A stretch of DNA of 39,415 nt from Acidimicrobiaceae bacterium (lineage in GTDB: Bacteria > Actinomycetota > Acidimicrobiia > Acidimicrobiales > Aldehydirespiratoraceae): positions 1-39,415 of the forward strand of contig VXYK01000070.1 in assembly GCA_009845995.1 (NCBI GenBank), read 5' to 3'. The notes under the pieces are model-generated. The model was not told where the DNA came from. It saw only the letters and a list, made by a program, of their open reading frames with translations, and did not search any database. The position numbers and the translations under genes are program-made. Positions 38,844 to 39,415 of the stretch are shown here, one piece after another (position 1 is the first letter of the stretch; each line of letters opens with the position of its first letter).

Positions 38844-39415
38844 GTTCGCGACGCAGCCCGCGATATAGCGCTCGACCCGGAGAACGCCAGGTTCTGTGAC
38901 TTCTGGTCCGATGGCACGACAATGTGGGTGCCAGATCGAGATGACGACAAGTTGTATGCCTATTCCTTGTCAACGGGTTCGGTGGATCCGGACCGGGAGC
39001 TTTCGCTCGCAGAAGAGAACTCTGATCCTGCCGGGATTTGGTCCGATGGAACGACCGTGTGGGTTGTGGATTCAAGTGACGAGCACGTTTTTGCTTACGC
39101 GCTGGAGAGTGGCGAAAGCGAAACGGCCGAAGAGTATGAATTGGGTTTGTCCAACCCCGGCCACGTTGAGTTGTTCGGATTGGCCGAAGACAACGATTGT
39201 CCCGCGGATATGTGGGTAATCGACGAGACGATATGGGTGGTCGATTGGTGCCATGACCGCGTGTTCGCTTACGACCGTTCATCGGGATCACGCCAACCCG
39301 ACAACGACCTTGAACTGACCTCCGACAACGCCGACCCGGCGGGGCTGTGGTCCGATGGCGAAACGGTATGGGTGTTGGATTCGACTCAGGACAAGTTGTT
39401 CGCCTACACGTTGTC
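38844..39415 (+). pseudogene. In-frame continuation of the WSDG-repeat protein past the TGA, cut by the window edge
   Basis: Read in the same frame as the upstream gene, these 572 nt contain no stop and encode at least four more repeats: FWSDGTTMWVPDRDDDKLYAY, IWSDGTTVWVVD, an altered one with MWVIDETIWVVD, and LWSDGETVWVLD at the edge. No start codon with a ribosome site was found, so it is best seen as the second part of the same gene. It runs off the end of the window, so the real C-terminus and any anchor are not visible. Confidence 0.75.

Noticed and set aside
1..39415. CRISPR arrays, prophage genes, rRNA genes or a replication origin.
   Set aside because: No regularly spaced repeats, phage-like proteins or rRNA were seen; the DnaA-like sites lie far from any dnaA or dnaN gene in this window.

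Overview
The window looks like the chromosome of a high-GC actinobacterium, most likely a member of the Acidimicrobiia. This is inferred from gene order (recA-miaB-miaA-dapF-hflX, then lexA and a B12-dependent nrdJ), from F420-type LLM oxidoreductases and glucosyl-3-phosphoglycerate synthase, from CGAAC-N4-GTTCG SOS boxes, and from many genes that appear to start without a leader, with a TANNNT element 6-9 nt before the start codon. No species can be named from the sequence alone.

Layout. 1-6.6 kb: msrB (leftward), then recA with an SOS promoter, miaB, miaA, dapF and hflX. 6.6-9.7 kb: dapC-dapD-dapE, which with dapF cover most of the succinylase route to diaminopimelate and lysine. 9.7-10.9 kb: lexA and a divergent membrane LysM gene share an intergenic region with four SOS boxes; this resembles the lexA/yneA, lexA/chiZ and lexA/divS pairs of other Gram-positives. 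10.9-15 kb: a RibD-like reductase, then the class II ribonucleotide reductase nrdJ behind a strongly structured leader and a cluster of DnaA-box-like sites. 15-22 kb: an SDS-type alkylsulfatase, a SnoaL-like protein, gpgS, a YihY/BrkB membrane protein, a large acyl-CoA dehydrogenase and lgt. 22-26.3 kb: an alkyltransferase-like protein, a DEAD-box helicase, then a SAM riboswitch that should control the overlapping metX-metZ pair. 26.3-28.3 kb: two small unknown genes, a vapBC module and a truncated IS481-type element.

28.3-36 kb is an accessory catabolic block: two LLM oxidoreductases, an operon of two acyl-CoA dehydrogenase-like subunits, an isochorismatase-fold protein without its catalytic cysteine and an enoyl-CoA hydratase, and opposite to it an SDR and an APH-family kinase related to the kinase half of ACAD10/11. 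36-39.4 kb: tRNA-Gly(GCC), an MBL-fold hydrolase, a 1-Cys peroxiredoxin, and a secreted WSDG-repeat (beta-propeller-like) gene with an in-frame TGA; the frame stays open with more repeats to the window edge.

The most interesting signals beyond ordinary annotation are the nrdJ leader RNA, the four-box lexA/LysM control region, the interrupted repeat gene, the kinase/dehydrogenase block, the degenerate isochorismatase-fold protein, and the widespread leaderless starts.
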